DNA of 64,000 nt, from positions 62,001 through 126,000 of the forward strand of contig JAXMOG010000003.1 in the NCBI GenBank assembly GCA_034670065.1, given 5' to 3'. Position 1 is the stretch's first letter. Every line of letters begins with the position of its first letter. Position numbers and translations under genes: made by a program. The notes beneath the pieces are model-generated. The model saw nothing but the letters and a program-made list of their open reading frames with translations. It was not told where the DNA came from and did not search any database. This document shows, one piece after another, positions 44,946-55,046 of this stretch. The stretch comes from Mesobacterium_A sp034670065. GTDB taxonomy: Bacteria > Pseudomonadota > Alphaproteobacteria > Rhodobacterales > Rhodobacteraceae.

Positions 44946-45807
44946 GAATGAACATCCCCGACGAAACGGTTAACAAAATCCCGACCGCCGCCAGCGAATT
45001 GGGCCATTCCTGAAAGACCAGCCAGCCCACAACCGTGGCCATCGGAATTTCCAGGTATTGCATCGGTGCCAAAGTGGCCGATGGTGCAAGTTTCAGCGAC
45101 CACGTCATCAGCAGATGCGCCAGCGTACCGAACAGGCCCAGCAATCCTAACAGCCACCACGTGCTCAACTCTGGTTGGGTCCACGCCAATTCGGGAACGA
45201 ACCGAGCAGGTATCAACAGAATGGGTGGTGCAAGGATCAAAACTGCCATAGCCCCACTGACCGCTTGCAAGGTGATTGGATCGGCCTTTTGCGCCACTTG
45301 CCGTGTTACCAGCATGAACAAAGCGAAATTCAACGCCACACCCAAAGGCAACAACGCGGGCCAGCCAACTTGTTCAAATGCGGGCTGCACCACCATCAAC
45401 GTGCCAACGAAGCCAACACCACACGCGATCAGCCGTTTGCGGCCCACCTCTTCCTTCAGAACCAGATGTCCAAGCAGCAGCATGATAAAGGGCAGTACAA
45501 ACGCGATGGCCACCGCATCGGCCAAAGGCAGATAGATCAGCGCCGTAAACATCAAACCGATGCCCAAAATATGCAAACTGGTGCGCAATAGCGTCAACCA
45601 CAACACCCGCGGAGTTGCCTCTAACTTGCTGCCTGACAGCCAAACCAGCGGTATCAACAGAATCACCTGTGCGGCGAAGCGAACCAAGAGCAACTGGCCA
45701 ATCGGAACCCGTCCGCCCAATAGCTTAGCAACTGCGTCGCCCATCGGAGCGATGACGCAAAAGCCCAACATCAGCATGACGCCCAAATATGTTCGATCCA
45801 TTTTCAT
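44896..45807 (-). CDS. EamA/DMT-family transporter
   Basis: 303 residues with ten predicted hydrophobic helices arranged as two EamA repeats (ALIYLPLADAVAIAFVLPF in the first, APMQYLEIPMATVVGWLVF in the second). These carriers export metabolites such as amino acids or take up small solutes; the substrate is unknown. The ATG at 45807 is chosen from AGGA upstream, with GTG 45810 and ATG 45801 as alternatives. The last 50 bases overlap the thiamine pyrophosphokinase gene tail to tail. Confidence 0.92.
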   Translation of the reverse strand: MKMDRTYLGVMLMLGFCVIAPMGDAVAKLLGGRVPIGQLLLVRFAAQVILLIPLVWLSGSKLEATPRVLWLTLLRTSLHILGIGLMFTALIYLPLADAVAIAFVLPFIMLLLGHLVLKEEVGRKRLIACGVGFVGTLMVVQPAFEQVGWPALLPLGVALNFALFMLVTRQVAQKADPITLQAVSGAMAVLILAPPILLIPARFVPELAWTQPELSTWWLLGLLGLFGTLAHLLMTWSLKLAPSATLAPMQYLEIPMATVVGWLVFQEWPNSLAAVGILLTVSSGMFILMRERAIARALRTNPA

Positions 45808-45913
45808 CACACAATCCTAGCGGGTACTGACCTTTCGGATCAACAACAGTTCAGGATCATTTTGTGACAGCCCTGACGCGCAATGAAATCGCCAGATCAA
45901 CCAACGCGGGTCA

Positions 45914-47287
45914 TTAGCAATTTGGAACGTTTACCGCCAATCCACCTAGCGCCGTTTCTTTGTATTTTTCACTCATATCCGCACCAGTCTGACGCATGGT
46001 TTCAATACAGGCATCCAGTGGCACCAAATGTGTGCCATCCCCACGCAACGCCAATGACGCTGCTGAAACGGCCTTGATTGCGCCCAGCGCGTTCCGTTCG
46101 ATACACGGCACCTGCACCAATCCTCTGACAGGGTCACACGTCATGCCCAGATGATGTTCCAGCGCGATCTCGGCTGCGTTCTCTATCTGCTCTGGCCGTC
46201 CGCCCAAAACCGCGCACAAACCGGCAGCTGCCATGGCACTGGCACTGCCCACTTCGGCCTGACACCCGGCTTCGGCCCCTGAAATCGATGCGTTGTATTT
46301 CACCAATCCGCCTATGGCCGACGCAGTTAACAAAAATTGTGGAACCTTTGATGCCGTCGCTCCGGGCACATGATCCAACCAGTAGCGAATAACCGCAGGC
46401 ACAACGCCGGACGCGCCATTGGTTGGGGCTGTCACCACTTGCCCCCCGGCTGCGTTCTCTTCGTTGACGGCCATGGCATAGACGCTGATCCAATCATTCA
46501 CCGTATGGGGCGCCGTCAGATTGCGGCTGCGTTCCTCTTGCAGCTCGGCGTGAATAGGGCCAGCCCGGCGCGGCACGTTCAGACCGCCTGGCAAGATGCC
46601 GGCACCGTCCAACCCGCGATCCATACAGGCCTTCATGACGGTCCAGATACGGTCCAGCCCCTTGTCCAAGCCATCCTGATGCAGACGCGACACCTCGTTG
46701 GCGCGCTTCATCTCGGCAATGCTGCGCCCGCTGGTGCGCGCCATCGTCAGCATTTCCGCCGCTGTTTTGAACGGAAACGGCACCGGCGCACCGTTGTCAT
46801 GGTCCTGTCCGGCGGCCAGTTCTGCTTCTGTCAAAACAAACCCGCCACCCACCGAATAATAGGTTTCCTGCAAGATCACGTCGCCCTGAACATCCGTGGC
46901 CATCAGGATCATCCCATTGGCATGTCCGGGCAACGCATGATCATAGTCAAAAATCAAATCGGCTTTTGGATCAAACTTCAGCACCGGCAACCCTTCCGGC
47001 CGCAACAGTCTGGTTGTTTTGTTATCCGCCAGCAACGCCTCGGCTGCATCCACGTGATACGATTCAGGAGCGATCCCGCCCAATCCCAGAATAACGGCCC
47101 GGTCTGTGGCATGACCAACCCCGGTAAAGGCTAAGGAACCGTGTAAACTGGCCCGAACCCCTGCCACGGTAAAATCAGACCCTCGGATCTTATCCAGAAA
47201 CCGGCCAGCCGCCACCATGGGCCCCATTGTATGGGAGGATGACGGGCCGACCCCTATTTTGAACATCTCGAAAACAGACAAAAACAT
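45914..47287 (-). CDS. sdaA: L-serine ammonia-lyase, iron-sulfur type
   Basis: 457 residues, the single-chain form. Deaminates serine to pyruvate. VGPSSSHTMGPMVAAGRF near the N-terminus, GTHLVPLDACIETM at the end, and the [4Fe-4S] cysteines in GCQAEVGSA, MTCDPVRGLVQVPC are present. It starts one base after the stop of the GST gene, so the two are an operon. Confidence 0.96.
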   Translation of the reverse strand: MFLSVFEMFKIGVGPSSSHTMGPMVAAGRFLDKIRGSDFTVAGVRASLHGSLAFTGVGHATDRAVILGLGGIAPESYHVDAAEALLADNKTTRLLRPEGLPVLKFDPKADLIFDYDHALPGHANGMILMATDVQGDVILQETYYSVGGGFVLTEAELAAGQDHDNGAPVPFPFKTAAEMLTMARTSGRSIAEMKRANEVSRLHQDGLDKGLDRIWTVMKACMDRGLDGAGILPGGLNVPRRAGPIHAELQEERSRNLTAPHTVNDWISVYAMAVNEENAAGGQVVTAPTNGASGVVPAVIRYWLDHVPGATASKVPQFLLTASAIGGLVKYNASISGAEAGCQAEVGSASAMAAAGLCAVLGGRPEQIENAAEIALEHHLGMTCDPVRGLVQVPCIERNALGAIKAVSAASLALRGDGTHLVPLDACIETMRQTGADMSEKYKETALGGLAVNVPNC

Positions 47288-47288
47288 T

Positions 47289-47981
47289 TCAGACTGCCGT
47301 CCCTTCGGGCGGATTTGGGGAAATGGGGCGGGTCAAAGGATTGGGGCCTAAACCCTCGGAGACGGCAGCAGACAACATAGCCGGGCGTTGTTCCAATTCT
47401 GCGGCCATGGACTGCAACGATGGATAGTCCGGCAAATGGAACCAACTCGTCCCACCCTCAGGGTACAGCGCGCACCACCGCAAACACACCCCGATGTAAT
47501 AGTCCAAAACCGTCGGAACAGATTGGCCAATCACCCCCGCGCCCACCTGTTGATCCAGCAATCGCAAATGACCAGCCAAGTTGCGATGCAGCGTCGACTG
47601 CAAAAGCCTCTGCGCTTCGCTGTCAGTACCCACGTATTTTTCGGGGTAAAACAGACTGCGTAACCCAGTGTGCAGAGTGTTGGACGTAAAGAACAACCAG
47701 GTCAAAAACGCCCCTCGATCCGAAGCCTCCGCCGTGGGGGCCATCATGCCATGACGATCTGCCAGACAAAGCAAAATTGCACCGGTTTCAAAGACCACAC
47801 CATCCGGCCCTTCCAGCGCTGGGATCAGCCCGACAGGGTTAATGGAACGATACTGATCACTGTCCTGTTCGCGCCGCGAACGGTCCACCAAAACGGTTCG
47901 GTAAGGCACGCCCAATTCCTCAAGCGCCAACCGAACCACCAACGACGCATTGTCGGGTGCATAATGCAAAACATAACTCAT
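47289..47981 (-). CDS. Glutathione S-transferase family protein
   Basis: 230 residues. Thioredoxin-like N-domain (YVLHYAPDNASLVVRLALEE, INPVGLIPALE, FETGAILLCLAD with the glutathione-binding Glu-Thr) and an all-helical C-domain. The ATG at 47981 gives the usual start; the frame is open to 48047. Cotranscribed with sdaA; a role in handling serine-derived or electrophilic compounds is only a guess. Confidence 0.9.
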   Translation of the reverse strand: MSYVLHYAPDNASLVVRLALEELGVPYRTVLVDRSRREQDSDQYRSINPVGLIPALEGPDGVVFETGAILLCLADRHGMMAPTAEASDRGAFLTWLFFTSNTLHTGLRSLFYPEKYVGTDSEAQRLLQSTLHRNLAGHLRLLDQQVGAGVIGQSVPTVLDYYIGVCLRWCALYPEGGTSWFHLPDYPSLQSMAAELEQRPAMLSAAVSEGLGPNPLTRPISPNPPEGTAV

Positions 47982-48139
47982 GAACCGCAGTTTGACGGCC
48001 CCAACACCGTTTGCGCCACCGGAAACGACACGAAGCGGGCATTTCATGACACCTTTCAGGCCTCTAAATGCATTTTTGCCCCTCGCCCCTCCTTGGTATC
48101 TTGCTTATAACGTAAGGAAACCTAGACGGAGTCTTATAC

Positions 48140-48928
48140 ATGACCGTAGAGCTTTCGCCCATCGACAAGGCCAAATATGTGGCCGCCCGCCGTGCTGCCG
48201 ATTTCGTAGAAAGCGGGATGCGCGTTGGTCTTGGAACCGGCTCCACTGCCGCTTGGCTGGTGCGCTGCCTGGGAGAGATGGTGCGTGATAACGGTCTGAA
48301 GATCAGAGGCGTTCCAACATCGGCCCGAACCGCTGAACTGGCGCGTCAGGTGGGTATCAACGTCATCACCTTGGATGAAGCACGCTGGCTGGATGTAACC
48401 ATCGACGGTGCAGACGAATTTGACGCAGAGCTGAACCTGATCAAGGGCGGCGGCGGTGCATTGCTGCATGAAAAGATTGTTGCGACCGCATCTGACCAGA
48501 TGGTTGTGATTGCCGACGCTGCCAAAGAAGTAGAACATCTGGGCGCCTTCCCGCTGCCTTGTGAAGTGATCCCCTTTGGCTGGCGCACCACACAAGCGCT
48601 GATCGAAGAAACGCTGGTTGCGATGGATGTGATGGGCCGCGGCTCTGCCCTTCGTATGAATGGCGACACCCCGTACCTGACCGACGAAGGCAACTACATC
48701 GTCGATCTGAAACTGAACCGTATCGGCGATGCGCGCCAATTGGCGATGGTTCTGAACCAGATGCCGGGCGTGGTCGAAAACGGTTTGTTCATCGACATCT
48801 GCGATGCAGTTGTGATTGGCCATCCCGACGGCACGGTCGAAACGCGCGACATCAACGAAGGTACCATCGTACAGGACCGGATTGAGGTTAGCGACACTGA
48901 CAATATGTTCAGTGATTTGACCGACTAA
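48140..48928 (+). CDS. rpiA: Ribose-5-phosphate isomerase A
   Basis: 262 residues. Interconverts ribose-5-phosphate and ribulose-5-phosphate. Motifs are GLGTGSTAAWLVRCL, TSARTAELA, TIDGADEFDAELNLIKGGGGALLHEKI with catalytic Asp/Glu/Lys, and EGNYIVDL. GGAG precedes the start. It is divergent from the GST-sdaA operon and 176 bases upstream of gor. Confidence 0.96.
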   Translation: MTVELSPIDKAKYVAARRAADFVESGMRVGLGTGSTAAWLVRCLGEMVRDNGLKIRGVPTSARTAELARQVGINVITLDEARWLDVTIDGADEFDAELNLIKGGGGALLHEKIVATASDQMVVIADAAKEVEHLGAFPLPCEVIPFGWRTTQALIEETLVAMDVMGRGSALRMNGDTPYLTDEGNYIVDLKLNRIGDARQLAMVLNQMPGVVENGLFIDICDAVVIGHPDGTVETRDINEGTIVQDRIEVSDTDNMFSDLTD

Positions 48929-49104
48929 ACCGGCGCACCAGAAAACCGGATGCAGGCCCGCCCAGATCGGTGCCTGCGCCTGAAATTCCGTGCGATCAAC
49001 GGCACACGCGCCGTTCACACTAACTTCAGAATGCAATGTCTCGCTCTGGCCATCGCGTACGGCCTGTGGAATACCTGCGGGCAGTAAACAGGCGGGGAAA
49101 AAAG

Positions 49105-50484
49105 ATGTCTGAATTCGACTATGATCTGTTTGTAATCGGCGGCGGTTCCGGCGGTGTGCGCGCAGCCCGTGTGGCGGCTGGTGATACTGGCGCCAAGGTC
49201 GCGCTGGCAGAAGAAAGCCGGTATGGCGGCACCTGCGTTATTCGCGGCTGTGTCCCCAAAAAGCTGATGGTTTTTGCATCAGACTTTGCGGATGCGGTTG
49301 ATGACGCCAAGGCCTATGGCTGGGACCTGAAAAAGGGCCCGTTCAACTGGCATGTCTTTTCCGAACGCCTGAATACAGAGCTGGACCGCCTGGAAGGCGT
49401 GTACCGCAAGCTGCTAAAAGGCTCTGGCGTAGAGACCTTTGATATGCGCGCTACGGTCAAAGACGCCCATACTGTCACCCTGGACAATGGTCAGGACGTG
49501 ACGGCCAAACATATCCTTGTTGCCACAGGCGGTCGCCCGGTGCGCCCCGATTTACCCAACGCGCAATTGGGTATCGTTTCGGATGACATCTTCCACCTGC
49601 CCCGCTTGCCCAAATCGATCTTGATCGTGGGTGGCGGTTACATCGCCTGTGAATTCGCCTGCATTCTGCACGGGCTGGGCGTTGAAGTGACCCAGTTTTA
49701 TCGTGGTGCGCAAATTCTGCGTGGCTTTGACGAAGAAGCCCGTGGCCTGATTGCTGAATCCATGCGCGAACGTGGCATTGATTTGCACACCGGCACCAAT
49801 ATCATTGAAATGGAAGCCACCGGCGAAGACACCAGCCCTGGCTGCCCGGTGCGCGTGAAATCCACCACCGGTCTTGAAAGAGACTTTGACATGGTGATGT
49901 TCGCCACTGGCCGCAAACCCAATACTGATGGCTTGGGTCTGGAGCAGCTGGGCATCAAATTGGGCCGCAGCAGCGAAATTGTGGTTGATGACTACAGTCA
50001 AACCGCCGTGCCTTCGATCTATGCCATTGGCGACGTGACCAACCGGGTCAATCTGACACCCGTCGCGATCCGCGAAGGCATGTGCTTTGTCGAAACCGTG
50101 TTCAAAGGCAACCCAACCCCGGTTGATCATGAACTGATCCCAAGCGCCGTCTTCACCCAGCCAGAGCTGGGCAGCGTCGGCCTGTCCGAAGAAGCCGCCC
50201 GCGATCAGGAACCGATTGAGGTGTATTGCACGTCTTTCCGGCCGATGAAGACGGCCTTTGCCGAAAAGCCGGATCGTGTATTAATGAAGCTGATTGTGTC
50301 CAAAGCCACCCGAAAGGTGTTAGGATGCCATATCGTGGCGCCAGACGCGGGTGAAATGATCCAACTTGCCGGGATTGCGGTAAAGATGGGGGCAACAAAA
50401 GAAGATTTTGACCGCACAGTGGCAGTGCATCCGACCATGACCGAGGAACTTGTCACCATGCGTTCGCCAATCCGCACTACATAA
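49105..50484 (+). CDS. gor: Glutathione-disulfide reductase
   Basis: 459 residues. Reduces glutathione disulfide with NADPH. FAD site VIGGGSGGVRAARVA, redox pair C44/C49 in GGTCVIRGCVPKK, NADPH domain LIVGGGYIACEFA, and the dimer-interface HPTMTEELVTM with catalytic His. The ATG at 49105 is set by family length and GGGGAAAAAAG upstream; the frame is open to 49036. Confidence 0.96.
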   Translation: MSEFDYDLFVIGGGSGGVRAARVAAGDTGAKVALAEESRYGGTCVIRGCVPKKLMVFASDFADAVDDAKAYGWDLKKGPFNWHVFSERLNTELDRLEGVYRKLLKGSGVETFDMRATVKDAHTVTLDNGQDVTAKHILVATGGRPVRPDLPNAQLGIVSDDIFHLPRLPKSILIVGGGYIACEFACILHGLGVEVTQFYRGAQILRGFDEEARGLIAESMRERGIDLHTGTNIIEMEATGEDTSPGCPVRVKSTTGLERDFDMVMFATGRKPNTDGLGLEQLGIKLGRSSEIVVDDYSQTAVPSIYAIGDVTNRVNLTPVAIREGMCFVETVFKGNPTPVDHELIPSAVFTQPELGSVGLSEEAARDQEPIEVYCTSFRPMKTAFAEKPDRVLMKLIVSKATRKVLGCHIVAPDAGEMIQLAGIAVKMGATKEDFDRTVAVHPTMTEELVTMRSPIRTT

Positions 50485-50575
50485 AAGGTTGAAACCTGGC
50501 AAAGATTGCACAGGTTATGAATACAACGAACAGCGTGGTCCGTTTATCGCGCGTTTTGGAAGGGAAGAATACACG

Positions 50576-51745
50576 ATGGCAGGAAACAGCGGCGGCCCTT
50601 GGGGCGGCGGTGGAAATTCCGGCGGCAATCGCGGCGGCGGCGACCAGAATGGTGGCGGCAACAACGGCGGCCGTCGTCCGGGTGAAGAACCGCCCCAGAT
50701 TCCGGAAATTGAAGAGCTGGTGAAAAAAGGTCAGGAACGGCTGCGCGTCTTGATGGGTGGCGGCAATGGGTCTGGCGGTTTTTCCGGCAAAAACGGTGGG
50801 GGCTCCGGTGGCTCTTCTGGTCCGCGCCTAACGCGCGGCACAGTGGCCATCGCCGCACTTGTTGCTGTTGGCCTTTGGGCCTCGGCAAGCTTTTACACAG
50901 TGAAACCCGAAGAAAACTCGGTTGAACTGTTTCTTGGCAAATACAGCCAAACCGGCACCTCCGGTCTGAACTTTGCGCCTTGGCCGTTTGTCACGGCAGA
51001 AGTGATCCCTGTCAGTAGCGAACGTACCGAAGATATCGGTGTGAACGGGCGCAGCGAAGATGCAGGCTTGATGCTGACCGGTGATGAAAACATCGTGGAT
51101 ATCGACTTCCAAGTGGTGTGGAACATCAACGACGCTGCCAAGTTCCTGTTCAACTTGCGCGATCCGAAAATGACAATTCGCGCCGTGTCGGAATCGGCCA
51201 TGCGCGAAATTATCGCACAATCCGAGCTCAGCCCGATCCTGAACCGTGACCGTGGAGTTATTGCCGACCGCTTGTTTGATCTGATTCAGGAAACCCTGGA
51301 CAGCTATGACAGCGGCGTAAAAGTCGTTCGCGTGAACTTCGACAAGGCCGATCCGCCCGAACAGGTGATCGACGCATTCCGCGAAGTGCAGGCAGCCGAA
51401 CAGGAACGCGACAAGTTGGAAAAGCAAGCTGACGCTTATGCCAACCGCGTTTTGGCGGAAGCCCGCGGTGAAGCAGCTCAGGTTTTGGAAGAAGCCGAAG
51501 GCTACCGCGCTCAAGTGGTGAACGAGGCCGAAGGTGAAGCCAGCCGTTTCTTGGCTGTTTTGTCTGAGTACCGCAACGCACCCGACGTGACACGCAAGCG
51601 TCTGTACCTTGAAACCATGGAAGAGGTTTTGGGCGGCGTGGACAAAATTATCATCGACGACAAAATCGGTGGCGAAGGCCAAGGCATTGTGCCCTACCTG
51701 CCGCTGAACGAATTGCGTCGCACGACAACCGGGGGGAGCAACTGA
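50576..51745 (+). CDS. hflK: FtsH protease modulator HflK
   Basis: 389 residues. The N-terminal 85 residues are Gly/Asn-rich and disordered, then one membrane helix (about 88-107) and a periplasmic SPFH/band-7 domain with a long coiled coil (QAAEQERDKLEKQADAYANR). Forms a large cage with HflC around FtsH in the inner membrane. The start at 50576 has GGGAAG upstream; the frame is open back to 50450. The hflC ATG overlaps the stop by one base (TGATG). Confidence 0.95.
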   Translation: MAGNSGGPWGGGGNSGGNRGGGDQNGGGNNGGRRPGEEPPQIPEIEELVKKGQERLRVLMGGGNGSGGFSGKNGGGSGGSSGPRLTRGTVAIAALVAVGLWASASFYTVKPEENSVELFLGKYSQTGTSGLNFAPWPFVTAEVIPVSSERTEDIGVNGRSEDAGLMLTGDENIVDIDFQVVWNINDAAKFLFNLRDPKMTIRAVSESAMREIIAQSELSPILNRDRGVIADRLFDLIQETLDSYDSGVKVVRVNFDKADPPEQVIDAFREVQAAEQERDKLEKQADAYANRVLAEARGEAAQVLEEAEGYRAQVVNEAEGEASRFLAVLSEYRNAPDVTRKRLYLETMEEVLGGVDKIIIDDKIGGEGQGIVPYLPLNELRRTTTGGSN

Positions 51746-52617
51746 TGCCTAAACAGACCTTTCTATTGCCCATTCTGGTCGTTTTGATCATTGGCATTTT
51801 GTCTTCTGTGTTCATCGTTGATGAACGTGAAAAAGCACTGGTTCTGCAATTTGGCCGGGTCACCTCTGTCAAAGAAGAGCCGGGGCTATATTTCAAACTC
51901 CCGGTTCTGCAGGTGGTTGTCAGCTACGACGACCGTATCCTGTCGCGTGATATCGACCCGCTCGAAGTCACCCCGTTGGACGATCGTCGTCTGGTGGTTG
52001 ACGCATTCGCGCGCTTCCGTATCTCGAGCGTTGAACAGTTCCGCCAAGCGGTGGGTGACGGCGGAATGGCGCTTGCCGAAGACCGTCTGGATTCGATCCT
52101 GCGTTCTGAAACACGTGAAGTTCTGGGTTCGGTATCCTCGAACGACATCCTGTCTTCGGACCGGGCTGCGCTGATGCAGCGTATTCGAAACGCTGCTGTT
52201 CCAGAGGCCCGCAGTTTGGGTCTGGAAATCATCGACGTGCGCCTGAAACGCACCGACTTGCCACGCGCCAACCTGGATTCGACCTTTGCACGTATGCGGG
52301 CAGAACGGGAACGCGAAGCAGCAGACGAGATCGCACGCGGTAACGAAGCGGCGCAACGGGTTCGTGCCCAAGCGGACCGGACAAAGGTTGAAATCGTTTC
52401 GGACGCAAATCGCCAGTCGGAAATCATCCGTGGTGAATCTGACGCCCTGCGAAACTCTATCTTTGCTGGCGCGTTCACCCAGGACGAAGAGTTCTTTGAA
52501 TTCTATCGGTCCTTGGCGGCGTATCGTCGGGCTCTGCAGGGCGACAACTCCACCATGGTGATGTCTCCTGACAGCGAGTTCTTCAACTACCTGAAGTCGG
52601 ACAAAGGCGTTCAGTGA
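51745..52617 (+). CDS. hflC: FtsH protease modulator HflC
   Basis: 290 residues. N-terminal membrane helix (about 4-24), then the SPFH domain: FIVDEREKALVLQFGRV, DPLEVTPLDDRRLVVDAFAR, and a coiled coil ending near DRTKVEIVSDANRQ. Partner of HflK. It overlaps hflK by one base and the DUF2065 gene by four bases (GTGA), so three genes are translationally coupled. Confidence 0.96.
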   Translation: MPKQTFLLPILVVLIIGILSSVFIVDEREKALVLQFGRVTSVKEEPGLYFKLPVLQVVVSYDDRILSRDIDPLEVTPLDDRRLVVDAFARFRISSVEQFRQAVGDGGMALAEDRLDSILRSETREVLGSVSSNDILSSDRAALMQRIRNAAVPEARSLGLEIIDVRLKRTDLPRANLDSTFARMRAEREREAADEIARGNEAAQRVRAQADRTKVEIVSDANRQSEIIRGESDALRNSIFAGAFTQDEEFFEFYRSLAAYRRALQGDNSTMVMSPDSEFFNYLKSDKGVQ

Positions 52618-52808
52618 GCGGAAGTGACGTATTAACTGGGCTGGCCTTTGTGCTGGTCGTGGAGGGGCTGGTGTACGCACTGGCCCCTTCTGCTGTGGAA
52701 CGCCTGCTAGAGGCGCTACGCAGCCTGCCTATGGACGCACGTCGCCTTATGGGGCTGGCCTGTATTGCGACCGGTTTGGCGATGCTATGGGCGTTAAAGT
52801 CTTTCTGA
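52614..52808 (+). CDS. DUF2065 (YjeT-like) small membrane protein
   Basis: 64 residues from a GTG overlapping the hflC stop by four bases. Two hydrophobic helices (residues 7-26 and 44-62) flank a short loop; VLVVEGLVYALAPSAVERLL is the family pattern. YjeT is commonly linked to hflKC; its role is unknown. It ends the hflKC operon just before a hairpin. Confidence 0.9.
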   Translation: MSGSDVLTGLAFVLVVEGLVYALAPSAVERLLEALRSLPMDARRLMGLACIATGLAMLWALKSF

Positions 52809-52820
52809 CGCGCAAAATGC

Positions 52821-52846
52821 AAAAGGGGGCAGCCAAGCTACCCCCC
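52821..52846 (-). terminator. Terminator between convergent DUF2065 and DUF2842 genes
   Basis: GGGGG-c-AGC-caa-GCT-a-CCCCC hairpin; on the minus strand it is followed by TTTT. It may serve both directions. Confidence 0.75.
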
Positions 52847-52879
52847 TCATTCATGTGATTGCCTGAAAATTCAGTGGCT

Positions 52880-53107
52880 TCAGTCTGGACTTTGATCGTT
52901 TGGATCAGCCTGACCAACACCACGGAACACAAACTTGAACGGCAACGCCCACAAGAACCCAAGCCCAACATAGACCAAAAGCTCCACCAGAATTGGCGGA
53001 CGCTCCAACCAATTGACCACTGTAATCGCAGCCATGATATACAGCGGCAGGCCAATCAACAGGATCACCAGCGACCAGCGCCGACGTGCTTTGTAGCTAA
53101 GCGCCAT
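52880..53107 (-). CDS. DUF2842 small membrane protein
   Basis: 75 residues, two hydrophobic helices (LVILLIGLPLYIMAAITVV and ILVELLVYVGLGFLWALPF). This short family is found in Alphaproteobacteria and has no known function. Its start overlaps the purA stop by one base (TAATG), so it is coupled to purA. Confidence 0.88.
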   Translation of the reverse strand: MALSYKARRRWSLVILLIGLPLYIMAAITVVNWLERPPILVELLVYVGLGFLWALPFKFVFRGVGQADPNDQSPD

Positions 53108-54399
53108 TAGTCCGCAAACGGGTCAGTGACCAGGATCGTATCATCCCGCTCTGGTGAGGTCGACAGCAGCGCTACGGGGCATTCAATCAGCTCTTCGACA
53201 CGGCGAATATACTTGATGGCATTGGCGGGCAAATCCGCCCAGCTGCGCGCGCCTTCGGTGCTTTCGGACCAACCCGGCATTTCTTCGTAAACCGGGATAC
53301 AGCGCGATTGTTTGTCGGCGGCTGTGGGCAGATAATCCAGCGTTTCGCCGTCCAGCGTGTAGCCAGTGCAAATCTTCAGCGTTTCGAACCCGTCCAAAAC
53401 ATCCAACTTTGTCAGAGCAATACCGTTGACGCCAGAGATGGCGCAGGTCTGACGTACCAAGCAGGCATCAAACCAACCGCAGCGACGTTTACGACCGGTG
53501 GTGGTGCCAAACTCATGGCCCCGCTCGCCCAGACGCTGACCATCGTCATCATCCAATTCTGTTGGGAACGGGCCTTCGCCCACGCGGGTGGTATAGGCTT
53601 TGACAATCGCAAGCGTGAAGTCGATGGCGCTTGGCCCAACACCCACACCCGTGGCGGCTTGACCAGCAATGACGTTCGAAGACGTCACGAACGGGTATGT
53701 GCCGAAATCAATATCCAGCAACGCCCCTTGCGCGCCCTCAAACAAGATACGTTTGCCCGCCTTGCGCTTTTCGTTCAGCACTTTCCAGACCGGTGCGGCA
53801 AATTCCAGAATTTGCGGCGCAATGGCACGCAGTTTGGCCAGCAAATCGTCACGGTTGATCGCGTCCAATCCCAGACCAGCCCGCAACGCATTATGGTGCA
53901 CCAACGCGCGATCTACACGCAGTTCCAACGTAGCATCATCTGCCAGATCGGCGACACGGATCACCCGGCGACCAACTTTGTCTTCGTAGCAAGGGCCAAT
54001 GCCGCGCCCGGTGGTGCCAATCTTGGCAACCGAGTTTTGTGCCTCGCGCGCCCGGTCCAGCTCACCGTGGAACGGCAGGATCAGTGGTGTGTTTTCCGCG
54101 ATCATCAGCGTGTCTTTGCTGATGTCCACACCCTGTTCCCGAATCCCGGCGATCTCTTTCACCAGATGCCAAGGGTCCAGCACCACGCCGTTGCCGATCA
54201 CCGAAAGCTTGCCACCACGTACCACGCCCGAAGGCAATGCGTGCAGCTTGTATACAGTTCCATCGATCACCAAGGTATGACCCGCGTTGTGACCGCCTTG
54301 AAAGCGACAAATCACATCAGCTCTCTCAGAAAGCCAATCTACAATCTTGCCTTTGCCTTCGTCGCCCCACTGGGCGCCAACCACAACCACGTTTGCCAT
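53107..54399 (-). CDS. purA: Adenylosuccinate synthetase
   Basis: 430 residues. Joins aspartate to IMP with GTP on the way to AMP. VVVGAQWGDEGKGKIVDWL, GGHNAGHTL, TTGRGIGPCYEDK, FEGAQGALLDIDFGTYPFVTSSN and RRCGWFD are the catalytic and GTP-binding motifs. The ATG at 54399 with AAGGA upstream is chosen over 54414. Followed by the coupled DUF2842 gene. Confidence 0.97.
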   Translation of the reverse strand: MANVVVVGAQWGDEGKGKIVDWLSERADVICRFQGGHNAGHTLVIDGTVYKLHALPSGVVRGGKLSVIGNGVVLDPWHLVKEIAGIREQGVDISKDTLMIAENTPLILPFHGELDRAREAQNSVAKIGTTGRGIGPCYEDKVGRRVIRVADLADDATLELRVDRALVHHNALRAGLGLDAINRDDLLAKLRAIAPQILEFAAPVWKVLNEKRKAGKRILFEGAQGALLDIDFGTYPFVTSSNVIAGQAATGVGVGPSAIDFTLAIVKAYTTRVGEGPFPTELDDDDGQRLGERGHEFGTTTGRKRRCGWFDACLVRQTCAISGVNGIALTKLDVLDGFETLKICTGYTLDGETLDYLPTAADKQSRCIPVYEEMPGWSESTEGARSWADLPANAIKYIRRVEELIECPVALLSTSPERDDTILVTDPFAD

Positions 54400-54546
54400 G
54401 CTGGGTCCTTGCATAATATGTTAAATCGGCGCGTGTATAGCCGTGCAACAGCGCGGGCGAAACCCATGAAAATGCACCATTGCGCTGGACAGGCGTAGAA
54501 CAGCTTGCCATGACATCGGCAAATGTCATTTCGGAAAGCATGTTAG

Positions 54547-54942
54547 ATGGGTTTTTTCCTTCGTTGGTTTTTTGCCTTTGTTCTGGTCGCGCTGACCTTC
54601 AACCCCACTCAATGGAACTATGTGCAGTGGGCGCGCCGCAATCTTGACGACCAATTGCCGATGGTTGTTTTGCTGGGGCTGGTCCTGTTGGTCGGCTATA
54701 TCGTCTACCTGCGCGCGACCCTGCGTTCGATCGGGGCATTCGGAATGCTGCTTGTTCTGGCGCTGGTTAGCGCAATGCTATGGGTTTTGTACGATTACGG
54801 TCTGTTGTCGCTGGACGACCGCGCCCTGACCCTGTGGATCGGAATTCTGGCACTTTCATTGGTTTTGGGCATCGGTCTTAGCTGGTCACTGGTGCGCCGC
54901 CGCCTGTCTGGTCAGGCCGATGTAGACGACATTGACGAATAG
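54547..54942 (+). CDS. DUF6524-type four-helix membrane protein
   Basis: 131 residues with four hydrophobic helices and an acidic C-terminal tail (GQADVDDIDE). The N-terminus RWFFAFVLVALTFNPTQWNYVQW resembles the small DUF6524 family of Alphaproteobacteria (recalled, not searched). Function unknown. It is 105 bases upstream of secG on the same strand. Confidence 0.8.
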   Translation: MGFFLRWFFAFVLVALTFNPTQWNYVQWARRNLDDQLPMVVLLGLVLLVGYIVYLRATLRSIGAFGMLLVLALVSAMLWVLYDYGLLSLDDRALTLWIGILALSLVLGIGLSWSLVRRRLSGQADVDDIDE

Positions 54943-55046
54943 TTCATCTATACAAGCCATCTCCAACGCCGGTGACGGGTTGCGCCGCCCGTGCGCATCG
55001 CCTACATAGCCGCGCAACGCATTCATCGCATCCAGGTCCCGCCTAT

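Noticed and set aside
53308..54498. Plus-strand frame of 396 codons opposite purA
   Set aside because: Fully antisense to purA and without recognisable features.
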